DNA of 64,000 bases from DATAGF01 sp963819845. GTDB lineage: Bacteria > Actinomycetota > Thermoleophilia > Miltoncostaeales > Miltoncostaeaceae. This document shows, one piece after another, positions 1-7,823 of this stretch. The stretch spans positions 62,001 through 126,000 of the forward strand of contig CAWFXQ010000013.1 in the NCBI GenBank assembly GCA_963819845.1, written 5' to 3'. The notes under the pieces are model-generated. The model was given only the letters and a program-made list of their open reading frames with translations. It ran no database searches and was not told the origin of the DNA. A program made the position numbers and the translations under genes. How positions within the stretch are numbered: position 1 is the first letter of the stretch; each line of letters opens with the position of its first letter.

Positions 1-12
1 AAGGAGGACCCG

Positions 13-372
13 ATGAGGTACATGCTGCTGATCCACCAGGCCGACGCCCCGACGCCGCGGTCGCCCGAGGACTGGGCGCGGCTGTCGCAGGCCGAGCAGC
101 AGGCGGTCTACGCCGACTACCAGGCGATCAACGAGACGCCCGGGGTCACGCCCGGCCAGGCGCTCGCCCCGCCCGAGACGGCGACCACGGTGCGCGTCGA
201 GGACGGGACCACGCTCACGACCGACGGCCCGTTCGTCGAGACGAAGGAGGCGATCGGCGGGTACCTGCTGTTCGAGGCCGACGACCTCGACGCGGCGATC
301 GCGCTGGCCGCGCGGGTGCCCGCGGCGCGCCTGGGCGGCGCGGTGGAGGTGCGGCCGATCGTGGAGTGGTAG
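13..372 (+). CDS. YciI-like DGPF-domain protein
   Basis: A 119-residue protein of the YCII-related/DGPF family. The family-naming motif is visible as TDGPFVETKE (DGPF at about residues 70-73), and the N-terminus MRYMLLIH is typical. The start is fixed by a strong AAGGAGG ribosome site at 2-7. Its stop codon overlaps the start of the following ECF sigma factor, and DGPF protein plus ECF42-type sigma factor is a known conserved pair. The biochemical role of DGPF proteins is not established. The pairing suggests that it senses or modulates something for the sigma factor, but that is inference. Confidence 0.9.
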   Translation: MRYMLLIHQADAPTPRSPEDWARLSQAEQQAVYADYQAINETPGVTPGQALAPPETATTVRVEDGTTLTTDGPFVETKEAIGGYLLFEADDLDAAIALAARVPAARLGGAVEVRPIVEW

Positions 373-1535
373 CGACGCTCGACCGGGTCTTCCGCGACCA
401 GTGGGGGCGCGTCCTCGCGGCCCTGATCGGCTATCTCGGCGACTTCGACCTCGCCGAGGAGGCCGCCCAGGAGGCCTTCGCGATCGCCGCCGAGCGGTGG
501 CCGAGGGAGGGGGCGCCCGCCGACCCGGGCAGGTGGCTCGTGGCCACGGCGCGCAACCGCGCGATCGACCGGATACGGCGCGACCGCACGCTGGCCGCCA
601 AGACCCGCCTGCTGGAGGTCCCGGAGGCGGCGGAGGACCCCGTGGACGAGACGCCATTCCCCGACGAGCGGCTCGAGCTGATCTTCACCTGCTGCCACCC
701 CGCGCTCGCGACGGAGGCGCAGGTCGCCCTCACGCTGCGGACGCTCGGGGGCCTGTCCACCGCTGAGATCGCCCGCGCCTTCCTGGTTCCCGAGCCGACG
801 ATGGCCCAGCGCCTGGTGCGGGCCAAGCGCAAGATCGCGACCGCCGGGATCCCGTTCCGGGTGCCTCCCGAGCACCTCCTGCCCGACCGCCTCGCGGCCG
901 TGCTGGCCGTGGTCTACCTGATCTTCAACGAGGGCTACTCCGGGCGTGGGGAGCTTGGGCCCGAGGCGCTCTCCCTCGGGCGGGCGCTCGCCGAGCTGAT
1001 GCCCGACGAGCCGGAGGTCCACGGCCTGTTGGCCATGATGCTGCTGCTCGACGCCCGCCGCGAGGCCCGCGTGCGCGACGGGGAGCTGGTGCTGCTGGCC
1101 GACCAGGACCGCGCGCTCTGGGACGACGCCCGGATCGCCGAGGGGCGGGCGGCGCTCCACCGGGCTCTGGCCCTGCGCGGCCGCGGCCCGTACGTCGTGC
1201 AGGCCGCGATCGCGTCCCTCCACGCCGAGGAGCCGCGCGACTGGCCCCAGATCGCCGCCCTCTACGGCGAGCTCGCCCGCATGACGGGCTCCCCGGTGGT
1301 CGAGCTGAACCGGGCCGTCGCCGTCGCCGAGGCCGAGGGCCCGGAGGCCGGCCTCGCGCTCGTCGAGCGCCTCTCGCTGCCGGACTACCGCTACCTGCAC
1401 TCGGCGCGGGGGGAGCTGCTCCGCCGCCTGGGCCGGGCCGATGAGGCCCGTGACGCCTACCGCCGCGCCCTCGATCTGACCCACGACGACGCCGAGCGCC
1501 GGCTGCTGGAGCGGCTGCTGGCCGAGATCCCCTGA
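366..1535 (+). CDS. ECF42-type RNA polymerase sigma factor with C-terminal extension
   Basis: A 389-residue ECF sigma factor. The sigma-2 region lies at about residues 10-75 (DLAEEAAQEAF, then RNRAIDRIRRDR) and the sigma-4 helix-turn-helix at about 115-160 (LSTAEIARAFLVPEPTMAQR). Beyond this, about 210 residues form the long helical/TPR-like extension (DUF6596 type) that marks group ECF42, beginning with a conserved stretch that includes VVYLIFNEGYS. Start is GTG at 366, overlapping the stop of the DGPF gene, so the two are translationally coupled. No anti-sigma gene is present. In ECF42 the extension itself is thought to regulate activity. Target promoters cannot be named from the window. 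Confidence 0.92.
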   Translation: MVATLDRVFRDQWGRVLAALIGYLGDFDLAEEAAQEAFAIAAERWPREGAPADPGRWLVATARNRAIDRIRRDRTLAAKTRLLEVPEAAEDPVDETPFPDERLELIFTCCHPALATEAQVALTLRTLGGLSTAEIARAFLVPEPTMAQRLVRAKRKIATAGIPFRVPPEHLLPDRLAAVLAVVYLIFNEGYSGRGELGPEALSLGRALAELMPDEPEVHGLLAMMLLLDARREARVRDGELVLLADQDRALWDDARIAEGRAALHRALALRGRGPYVVQAAIASLHAEEPRDWPQIAALYGELARMTGSPVVELNRAVAVAEAEGPEAGLALVERLSLPDYRYLHSARGELLRRLGRADEARDAYRRALDLTHDDAERRLLERLLAEIP

Positions 1536-1544
1536 CGCGCTCCC

Positions 1545-2339
1545 TCAGCCCCCGAGGAAGCCCAGCACCTCGGCCAGGAAGAGCTCGCGCCCGGTGTCCA
1601 TCGCCGCGTGGCCCTGGCCGGGCATGACGGCGACCCGGGAGCCGGGCAGGGCGGCGTGGGCCCGCTCCACCGCCTCCACGAAGGCGGGCCGGGTGTCGCC
1701 GCCCCGCAGCAGCAGCGCCGGGACCCCGAGGCCGCGGAACCGCGACGGGGCGAGCCGGTACCCGTCGTCGGCCCGCAGCTCGCGCGGGATGGTGTGCGCG
1801 ACGGCCCGCCGCGCCGCCCAGCCGTCCACGTCCGACCGCATCGTCGCGACATCGCCGGCGGTCCGGCCCGCGACCGTGATCATGAACTCCGACAGCATCG
1901 CGTCGAGATCGCCGCGGGCGAGCAGGTCCTCGAGGGGTCCGATGGCCTCGGCGGATGGCGAGGCCTCGCCCAGCGGCGGCTCGTAGAGCACCATCCGACC
2001 GACGCCGCCGGTCAGGAGCGCCGCCTCCATCGCGCAGGTCGCCCCATAGGAGTGGGCGACGACTCGGGCGCCCTCGCCGGCCGCGTCCACGACGGCCGCG
2101 AGGTCCTCGAACTCGCGCTCGATCGCGTACGGCGCGGCGTCGCCGCTGGCCCCGCGCCCGCGCCGGTCCACCGCGAGCACCGTGAAGCGGGCCGCGAGGG
2201 CGGGGAGCACCCCCGCCCAGCGGGCGTGGTCGGCGCCGGTGCCGTGCACCAGCACGAGGGGCGGGCCGGCGCCGCTGCGCCAGGCGCCGATCGCCGTCCC
2301 ATCGGCGGAGGTGACGGTCATGAGGTCCGCGCCTGCCAT
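1545..2339 (-). CDS. alpha/beta hydrolase
   Basis: A 264-residue alpha/beta-hydrolase fold protein without a signal peptide. The oxyanion-hole region is VHGTGADH (about 31-38), the nucleophile elbow is AHSYGA with Ser97, the likely acid is Asp215 in RGGDT, and the likely base is His244 in GQGHAAMD. The set is complete, so the enzyme is probably active, but the substrate cannot be predicted. It lies convergent with the sigma factor (9 bases between stops) and diverges from the winged-helix gene. An esterase or epoxide-hydrolase-like role is possible. Confidence 0.88.
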   Translation of the reverse strand: MAGADLMTVTSADGTAIGAWRSGAGPPLVLVHGTGADHARWAGVLPALAARFTVLAVDRRGRGASGDAAPYAIEREFEDLAAVVDAAGEGARVVAHSYGATCAMEAALLTGGVGRMVLYEPPLGEASPSAEAIGPLEDLLARGDLDAMLSEFMITVAGRTAGDVATMRSDVDGWAARRAVAHTIPRELRADDGYRLAPSRFRGLGVPALLLRGGDTRPAFVEAVERAHAALPGSRVAVMPGQGHAAMDTGRELFLAEVLGFLGG

Positions 2340-2398
2340 GGCCGGTTCTCTACCCCGCCCGCCCGCGATGCGTCAACCCCCCGGCCCGGTGTCAGGGT

Positions 2399-3580
2399 AT
2401 GGGCGTGAGGAGGATCGGTGCGGACGAGCGGCGGGCGCGGCTGGGCGTGCGCCACCTCCTCGCGGGGGCGATGGCCCCGGGGCCGGTCGAGGCGGCGCGC
2501 GCGGTGGTCGGGCTCCACGCGACCGACCCGGCCACGGTGCACCTGTCGGCCGCGGCGCGGATGGCCGAGCCGGACGTCGGGGCGGTGGAGCGGGCGCTGT
2601 ACGACGAGCGGTCGCTCATCCGCATGCTCGGGATGCGGCGGACGATGTTCGTCGTGCCCGACGACCTCGCGCCGGCCATCCAGGCGTCGTGCACCGACGC
2701 CATCGCGGCGCGCGAGCGGACCCGGCTGGTGACGCGACTGCGGGACGCGGGCGTCGCCGCCGACGCCGGCGCCTGGCTGGCCGAGGTCGAGGAGGCCACC
2801 CTGGCGGCGCTGCGGGCCCGCGGCGAGGCCGCCGCCGCCGAGCTGTCGGCCGACGAGCCCCGCCTGCGGACGTCGGTCCTGATGGCCGCGGGCAAGCCCT
2901 ACGAGGCGCGCCAGAACGTCTCCACCTGGGTGCTCGGGCAGCTCTCGATGGACGGCCGAGTGGTGCGCGGGCGCCCGCGCGGCTCGTGGATCTCGAGCCA
3001 GTACCGCTGGTCGCCGGTCGAGCGCTGGCTCCCCGGCGGCATGCCCGCCCGGGGCGCCGACGAGGCCTCGGCCGAGCTCGTGCGGCGCTACCTGGCGGCC
3101 TTCGGGCCGGCGCCCGTGGCCGACGTCCGCTGGTGGACCGGCTGGACCGCCCGCCAGACGGCCGAGGCGCTGGCCCGCCTCGACACCGCCGAGGCCGACC
3201 TCGGCGACGGCGCGACCGGCCTCCTGCTCGCCGACGACCTCCATCCGGTCACGCCTCCCGAGCCCTGGGTGGCGCTGCTGCCGGCGCTCGACCCGACCCC
3301 GATGGGCTGGCACGACCGGGGCTGGTTCCTCGGCGACCACGGCCGGGCCCTGTTCGACCGCAGCGGCAACATCGGCCCCACGGTCTGGGCCGGCGGCCGC
3401 ATCGTCGGCGGCTGGGCCCTGCGGGGGGACGGCGAGGTCGCCGTGCGCATGCTGGAGGACGTCGGCGCCGACGCCCGGGCGGCCGTCAACGCCGCGGCCG
3501 GCCGGCTGGGCGACTGGGTGGGCGGCGTGCGCTTCACCCCGCGCTTCCGGACGCCGCTCGAGCGCGAGCTCAGCGGGTAG
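2399..3580 (+). CDS. winged-helix DNA-binding domain protein (AlkZ/YcaQ-like superfamily)
   Basis: A 393-residue protein resembling the HTH_42/winged-helix superfamily that includes the AlkZ/YcaQ DNA glycosylases. Recognisable pieces are the N-terminal segment GLHATDPATVHLSAAARM (about 37-54), the RMLGMRRTMFVV strand-helix and the C-terminal PRFRTPLERE. AlkZ enzymes carry a catalytic Gln-x-Gln near the N-terminus. Here the aligned position reads His-Ala-Thr, so glycosylase activity should not be assumed. The start is ATG at 2399. GTG at 2405 is an in-frame alternative with a possible CAGGGT -10-like box seven bases upstream. No operon partner. Confidence 0.82.
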   Translation: MGVRRIGADERRARLGVRHLLAGAMAPGPVEAARAVVGLHATDPATVHLSAAARMAEPDVGAVERALYDERSLIRMLGMRRTMFVVPDDLAPAIQASCTDAIAARERTRLVTRLRDAGVAADAGAWLAEVEEATLAALRARGEAAAAELSADEPRLRTSVLMAAGKPYEARQNVSTWVLGQLSMDGRVVRGRPRGSWISSQYRWSPVERWLPGGMPARGADEASAELVRRYLAAFGPAPVADVRWWTGWTARQTAEALARLDTAEADLGDGATGLLLADDLHPVTPPEPWVALLPALDPTPMGWHDRGWFLGDHGRALFDRSGNIGPTVWAGGRIVGGWALRGDGEVAVRMLEDVGADARAAVNAAAGRLGDWVGGVRFTPRFRTPLERELSG

Positions 3581-3610
3581 ACCAGAGCTCCTCCCTGTGG
3601 GCGGGCTGGG

Positions 3611-3633
3611 CCTCGCGGTCGTCAACCGCGAGG
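3611..3633. terminator. hairpin between convergent genes
   Basis: A perfect 9-bp inverted repeat, CCTCGCGGT / ACCGCGAGG with a 5-base loop, lies between the convergent ends of the winged-helix gene (3580) and the GNAT-AAA gene (3668). It has no T-tract, as is common in high-GC actinobacteria. It probably acts in both directions. Confidence 0.6.
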
Positions 3634-3667
3634 AGCCCCCGCGCCACCGCGCCCGGGGCGGCGGCGG

Positions 3668-4945
3668 TCACAGCCGCGCGAAGCGGTCGATGTCCTCCTC
3701 GAACTCGCGCAGCATCGCGCGCGTGAGGGTGGGGCGGGTCGCGGCGACCGCATCCCGGAGGTCGTCGATGCCGGCCGGGGAGTCGGCTCCGGTCGTCAGC
3801 GCCCGCTCGAACGCCGACTGGGCCGCCTTGCGGGCGGCGAACTCGACGTCGGCGGGCGTGAACAGCTCGCTGATCGCGACGAGCTCCTCCACGGGGACCG
3901 GCTCGGCGGTGATGTCGGTGAGGAACCCCCGCCACAGCGCCGCGCGGGCGTCCGCGTCGGGCGGGCCGATCGGGAGGACGTAGTCGAAGCGGCCGGGCCG
4001 CAGCAGGGCGGGGTCGAGGTCGCGGACCGAGTTGGTGGCGCAGACCAGCAGCCGGTCGTCGCGGCCGCGGAAGGGCGGGATCGCCTTCAGCAGCTCGTTC
4101 GTGACGCCCTCCGTGTCGGGGCGCGCCGCCCGCCGGCCGGCGATCTCGTCCACCTCGTCAATGAACAGCACCAGGTGCTCGATGTCGTAGGCCGCCTCGA
4201 AGAAGTCGCGCAGCGCCCCCGCGCGGCCGTGGGCGCCCTCGGCGGCGAGCCGGCTGGGGAAGAGCTCCACGAACGGCCAGCCGAGGCGGCCGGCGACGGC
4301 CTTGGCGAAGGTGGTCTTGCCCGTGCCGGGCGGGCCGAAGAGGACGGCCGCCTTCGGCGGGACGACGCCGTGGCGCCCGGCCAGGTCCGGCCGGGCCAGC
4401 GGCAGCACGATGCGCCGCTCGATCAGCTCCTTGGTCACCGCCATGCCGTCCAGCTCGTCCCATGCAGTCGGCTCGATGAGGCGCCCGCCCATGGCGCCGA
4501 GGGGGCCGAGATCGGCGGCGCGGAGCGGTTCGCGCTTCTCGAAGTACTCGACCCCCGGCGTGAGGGAATAGCCCTGGCGGACGAAGGCCTCGTGGCCGAC
4601 GCCGCCCTCGGGCAGGAGGGCCGCGGTCCGCGTCACGCCCATGCGCAGCAGACGCCCCTCCAGCGCCCGCAGGAGCGCGGACCCCACCCCCCGCCCGCGC
4701 CGCGCGGGGTCGATGGCGATCCGCAGCACCCAGGCGCGCTCCCCCGTGACGCGGGCGACGCAGGTGCCGACGACCCGGCCGTCCTCCACGGCGACCACGG
4801 CGGGCGCGCCGCCGCCGAGCGCCTCGATCACCTCGGCCACGGGGAAGAGCGCCGGCGGTCCGCCGTCGTGCGAGGCCGTCCAGACCCGCACCGCCTCGTC
4901 GAGGTCGGCGGGGTCGAAGTCCCTGATGTGCCACGTCGCCGCCAG
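3668..4945 (-). CDS. GNAT acetyltransferase-AAA+ ATPase fusion protein
   Basis: A two-domain protein. The N-terminal part (about 1-140) is a GNAT N-acetyltransferase with the acetyl-CoA loop RRGRGVGSA. The C-terminal part is an AAA+ ATPase with Walker A GPPGTGKTT, Walker B LFIDEVDE, a sensor Asn in CATNS, and the second-region-of-homology DPALLRPGRFD. Homology continues upstream of the first GTG (4891) as TWHIRDFDPADLDEAVRVW, and a stop codon follows shortly upstream. The only usable start is therefore CTG at about 4945, giving about 425 residues. The gene diverges from hypC across about 100 bases. A chaperone or regulatory role toward the hydrogenase is possible but not shown. The fusion is uncommon in my experience. 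Confidence 0.82.
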   Translation of the reverse strand: MAATWHIRDFDPADLDEAVRVWTASHDGGPPALFPVAEVIEALGGGAPAVVAVEDGRVVGTCVARVTGERAWVLRIAIDPARRGRGVGSALLRALEGRLLRMGVTRTAALLPEGGVGHEAFVRQGYSLTPGVEYFEKREPLRAADLGPLGAMGGRLIEPTAWDELDGMAVTKELIERRIVLPLARPDLAGRHGVVPPKAAVLFGPPGTGKTTFAKAVAGRLGWPFVELFPSRLAAEGAHGRAGALRDFFEAAYDIEHLVLFIDEVDEIAGRRAARPDTEGVTNELLKAIPPFRGRDDRLLVCATNSVRDLDPALLRPGRFDYVLPIGPPDADARAALWRGFLTDITAEPVPVEELVAISELFTPADVEFAARKAAQSAFERALTTGADSPAGIDDLRDAVAATRPTLTRAMLREFEEDIDRFARL

Positions 4946-4958
4946 GTCGTGATCTTAC

Positions 4959-4988
4959 TTGCATGCCCCCGCCAGGCACCGGTAGGGT
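4959..4988 (+). promoter_or_regulatory. candidate promoter of the hydrogenase operon
   Basis: TTGCAT (4959-4964) and TAGGGT (4983-4988) are separated by 18 bases in the only non-coding gap before hypC. The TANNNT form matches other -10 candidates in this window. The predicted leader is about 55 bases. This is inference from sequence only. Confidence 0.42.
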
Positions 4989-5048
4989 CCGGTGAGACCG
5001 AGCGTTCTACCGCGGCGGCATCCACCAGCCGACGAGGGGCGAACCCGA

Positions 5049-5330
5049 ATGTGCCTGGCGATCCCGGGGCGGATCCTCGAACTCGTCAACGAGCAGAACC
5101 GGCTCGCGAGGGTGGACGTCGCGGGAGTGATCAGGAACGTCAACGTCGGCCTCCTCGACGACGATCCCGGCGGCGGCGCGGTGCCGGGCGACTGGGTGCT
5201 GATCCACGTCGGCTTCGCGCTCTCCAAGGTCGACGAGGAGGAGGCCCTGGCGACGCGGCGCATGCTCGAGGCGATGGGCGAGGACTACGAGCAGGAGCTC
5301 GAGGACCTGAAGAGCAGCCTCATCGAGTGA
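5049..5330 (+). CDS. hypC: hydrogenase maturation chaperone HypC
   Basis: A 93-residue HypC/HybG chaperone. It begins MCLAIPGRI, with the essential Cys2 that, with HypD, carries the Fe(CN)2CO precursor and delivers it to the hydrogenase large subunit. That motif sets the start at 5049. A possible longer form from 4992 would bury Cys2 and is unlikely. The C-terminal helix (EEEALATRRMLEAMGEDYEQ) is typical. It is the first gene of the hydrogenase block and overlaps the next gene by four bases. Confidence 0.96.
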   Translation: MCLAIPGRILELVNEQNRLARVDVAGVIRNVNVGLLDDDPGGGAVPGDWVLIHVGFALSKVDEEEALATRRMLEAMGEDYEQELEDLKSSLIE

Positions 5331-5590
5331 TCTCTCCGACCGCCCACCCACCGGCCGGGGACGGCCCCGACCTCTGCGATGCCGCGCAGGGGTGCATCAC
5401 CTGCGGCGACGTCGCGGTGACGATGCGGGTCGTCTCGGTCGGCGAGGACGGGCTGGGGGCGTGCACGGGGGCGGACGGCCGGCGCGAGGAGGTGGACCTC
5501 GCGCTCGTCGCCCCCGTGGCGCCGGGGGATGCGGTGCTCGTGCACGCGGGCGTGGCGCTCGCCGTCCTCGGCGACGAGGCGGTCGCATGA
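5327..5590 (+). CDS. second HypC/HupF-like maturation protein
   Basis: An 87-residue HypC/HupF-family relative beginning at GTG 5327, overlapping the hypC stop. It lacks the N-terminal Met-Cys of true HypC. Instead it has a CDAAQGCITCGDVAVTMRVV segment with an internal Cys-x-x-Cys, followed by the family's small beta-barrel (APGDAVLVHAGVALAVL). Such CxTCxD-type HypC relatives occur in actinobacterial hyp clusters. Its last codons overlap hypD by four bases. It probably assists HypD or the large subunit, but how it divides labour with HypC is not known. Confidence 0.82.
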   Translation: MISPTAHPPAGDGPDLCDAAQGCITCGDVAVTMRVVSVGEDGLGACTGADGRREEVDLALVAPVAPGDAVLVHAGVALAVLGDEAVA

Positions 5591-6717
5591 GCGAAGCCGG
5601 GATGCGCTTCGTCGAGGAGTTCCGCGACCCCGAGCTCGGCCGGGCGCTCGCGGGCGAGATCCTCGGCGCGGTCGAGCCCGGCCGCCACTACAAGCTGATG
5701 GAGGTGTGCGGGGGCCACACGCACTCCATCTACAAGTACGGCGTCGACGACCTGCTGCCCGAGAACGTGGAGCTGGTGCACGGGCCGGGCTGCCCGGTGT
5801 GCGTCATCCCCATGGGGCGGGTCGACGACGGCATCGCCATCGCCCAAGAGCCGGGGGTGATCTTCACCTGCTTCGGCGACATGATGCGGGTGCCGGGCGG
5901 CGACGGCAGCCTGCTGGACGCCAAGGCCGAGGGGGCCGACGTGCGGATGGTCTACTCGCCGCTCGACGCCCTGCGGATCGCGCGCGAGAACCCCGACCGC
6001 GAGGTGGTCTTCTTCGCGATCGGCTTCGAGACGACCGCGCCGTCCACCGCCCTGACGCTCAAGCGCGCCCGGGCCGACGGCGTCGAGAACTTCTCGGTGA
6101 TGTGCAACCACGTCCTGATCGTGCCGCCGCTGCGGGCGCTGCTCGAGTCGCCCGACCTGCGCCTGGACGGCTTCGTCGGACCGGGCCACGTCGCGACGGT
6201 GGTGGGGGCGCGCCCGTTCCACTTCATCCCCGCCGACCACGGCAAGCCAATCGTGGTCGCGGGCTTCGAGCCCCTCGACATCCTGCAGGCCGTCCGGATG
6301 CTGCTCGCGCAGATCGCCGAGGGCCGCTGCGAGGTCGAGAACCAGTACACGCGCGTGGTGCCGTGGGAGGGCAACCCCCGGGCGCTCCAGGTGATGGCCG
6401 AGACGTTCGCCCTGCGGCCGCACTTCGAGTGGCGGGGGCTGGGCTTCATCTCGCAGAGCGCGCTCCGGCTGTCGGACGACTACGCCGAGCTCGACGCCGA
6501 GCGGCGGTTCCCGGTCCCCGGAGTGCGCGTGGCCGACCCCAAGGCGTGCCAGTGCGGCGAGGTCCTGAAGGGCGTCATCAAGCCGTTCGAGTGCAAGGTC
6601 TTCGGCACCGCGTGCACGCCCGAGCGCCCGATCGGCACCTGCATGGTCTCGTCCGAGGGCGCGTGCGCGGCCTATTACAACTACGGCCGCTTCGCCCGCG
6701 AGCGGGAGGTCGTGTGA
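5587..6717 (+). CDS. hypD: hydrogenase maturation protein HypD
   Basis: A 376-residue HypD, the [4Fe-4S] scaffold where the Fe(CN)2CO moiety is assembled together with HypC and HypE. Visible signatures are MEVCGGHTH (about 38-46), GPGCPVCVIP, FTCFGDMMRVPG and the C-terminal cluster-binding region CQCGEVLKG...FECKVFG with further Cys residues. Length matches the family. Start ATG 5587 overlaps the upstream stop, and the stop overlaps the hypE ATG (TGATG). No missing residues were noticed. Confidence 0.97.
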   Translation: MSEAGMRFVEEFRDPELGRALAGEILGAVEPGRHYKLMEVCGGHTHSIYKYGVDDLLPENVELVHGPGCPVCVIPMGRVDDGIAIAQEPGVIFTCFGDMMRVPGGDGSLLDAKAEGADVRMVYSPLDALRIARENPDREVVFFAIGFETTAPSTALTLKRARADGVENFSVMCNHVLIVPPLRALLESPDLRLDGFVGPGHVATVVGARPFHFIPADHGKPIVVAGFEPLDILQAVRMLLAQIAEGRCEVENQYTRVVPWEGNPRALQVMAETFALRPHFEWRGLGFISQSALRLSDDYAELDAERRFPVPGVRVADPKACQCGEVLKGVIKPFECKVFGTACTPERPIGTCMVSSEGACAAYYNYGRFAREREVV

Positions 6718-7802
6718 TGTCCACGGTCTCCGAGCGCGAGCAGAAGGTGCTCGACATGATCGAGACCGCGCGCGGCAAGCGTGCGCGGTTCCGCGACGCG
6801 CGCATCACGATGGCCCACGGCGCCGGCGGCAAGGCGACCCAGACGCTGATCGAGGGCCTCCTGGCCCCGGCCTTCGCGTCGCCTGCCCTCGAGGCCATGG
6901 GCGACGCCGCCATCGTGTCCGCGGCGGGGGCCGAGCTCGCCCTGACGACCGACAGCTTCGTGGTGAAGCCGATCCGCTTCCCGGGCGGCTCGATCGGCGA
7001 GCTGGCCGTGAACGGGACGGTCAACGACCTGGCGGTCGCGGGCGCGCGCCCGGTGGCGATCACGCTGGCGATGGTGCTGGAGGAGGGCCTGCCCGCCGAG
7101 GAGCTGCGCGCCGAGGTCGAGGCGATCGCCGCGGCGGCCCGCGACGCGGGCGTGGAGGTCGTGGCCGGCGACACCAAGGTGGTCGAGCGCGGGCACGCCG
7201 ACTCGATGTACCTCACGACGACCGGCCTGGGCGTGCGCGACCCGCGCGCCGCGCTGTCGCCCGACGCCCTCCGGCCGGGCGACCGCCTGCTGGTCTCCGG
7301 CCCGGTCGGGGCCCACGGGATGGCGATCATGCTGGCGCGCGGGGAGTTCGAGCTCGACGCGCCCATCGTCTCGGACACGCGCTCGCTGTGGCCGATGGCC
7401 GACGCCCTGCTGGATGCCGCGGGCCCCGGCCTGCGCTGCATGCGCGACGCGACCCGCGGGGGCGTGGCCTCGGTGCTCAACGAGCTCGCCCGGGCCTCGG
7501 GCGTGGCGATGCTGGTGCGCGAGGCCGCGGTGCCGGTGGCGCCGGCGGTGCGCGGGGCGGCCGAGATCCTCGGGATCGATCCGCTCTACGTCGCCAACGA
7601 GGGTGTGCTCGTGGCGGCGGTGGCGCCGGAGTCGGCCGAGGCCGCGCTCGCGGCCATGCGGGAGGCGCCGGGCGGCGAGGGCGCCGCGGAGATCGGGGCG
7701 GTCAGGACTGAGCCGCCCGGGATGGTGCTGGTGGAGACGTCCTTCGGAGGCAAGCGCGTCATGGATCAGCTGGTGGGCGATCCGCTGCCGCGCATCTGTT
7801 GA
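6717..7802 (+). CDS. hypE: hydrogenase maturation protein HypE
   Basis: A 361-residue HypE, the PurM-like enzyme that dehydrates the thiocarbamate carried on its C-terminal cysteine to a thiocyanate and so supplies CN- ligands to HypD. The protein ends PRIC, the expected C-terminal cysteine acceptor. The ATP-binding core is recognisable (MAHGAGGKATQ, LTTDSFVVKP, NGTVNDLAVAGARP, RDATRGGVASVLNE). It overlaps hypD by one base and is followed 21 bases later by the small subunit gene. Confidence 0.97.
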   Translation: MSTVSEREQKVLDMIETARGKRARFRDARITMAHGAGGKATQTLIEGLLAPAFASPALEAMGDAAIVSAAGAELALTTDSFVVKPIRFPGGSIGELAVNGTVNDLAVAGARPVAITLAMVLEEGLPAEELRAEVEAIAAAARDAGVEVVAGDTKVVERGHADSMYLTTTGLGVRDPRAALSPDALRPGDRLLVSGPVGAHGMAIMLARGEFELDAPIVSDTRSLWPMADALLDAAGPGLRCMRDATRGGVASVLNELARASGVAMLVREAAVPVAPAVRGAAEILGIDPLYVANEGVLVAAVAPESAEAALAAMREAPGGEGAAEIGAVRTEPPGMVLVETSFGGKRVMDQLVGDPLPRIC

Positions 7803-7823
7803 CACCCTGACAGGGGGGATGCG

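Noticed and set aside
4992..5048. N-terminal extension of HypC from an upstream start
   Set aside because: It would place residues before the functionally essential Met-Cys start.
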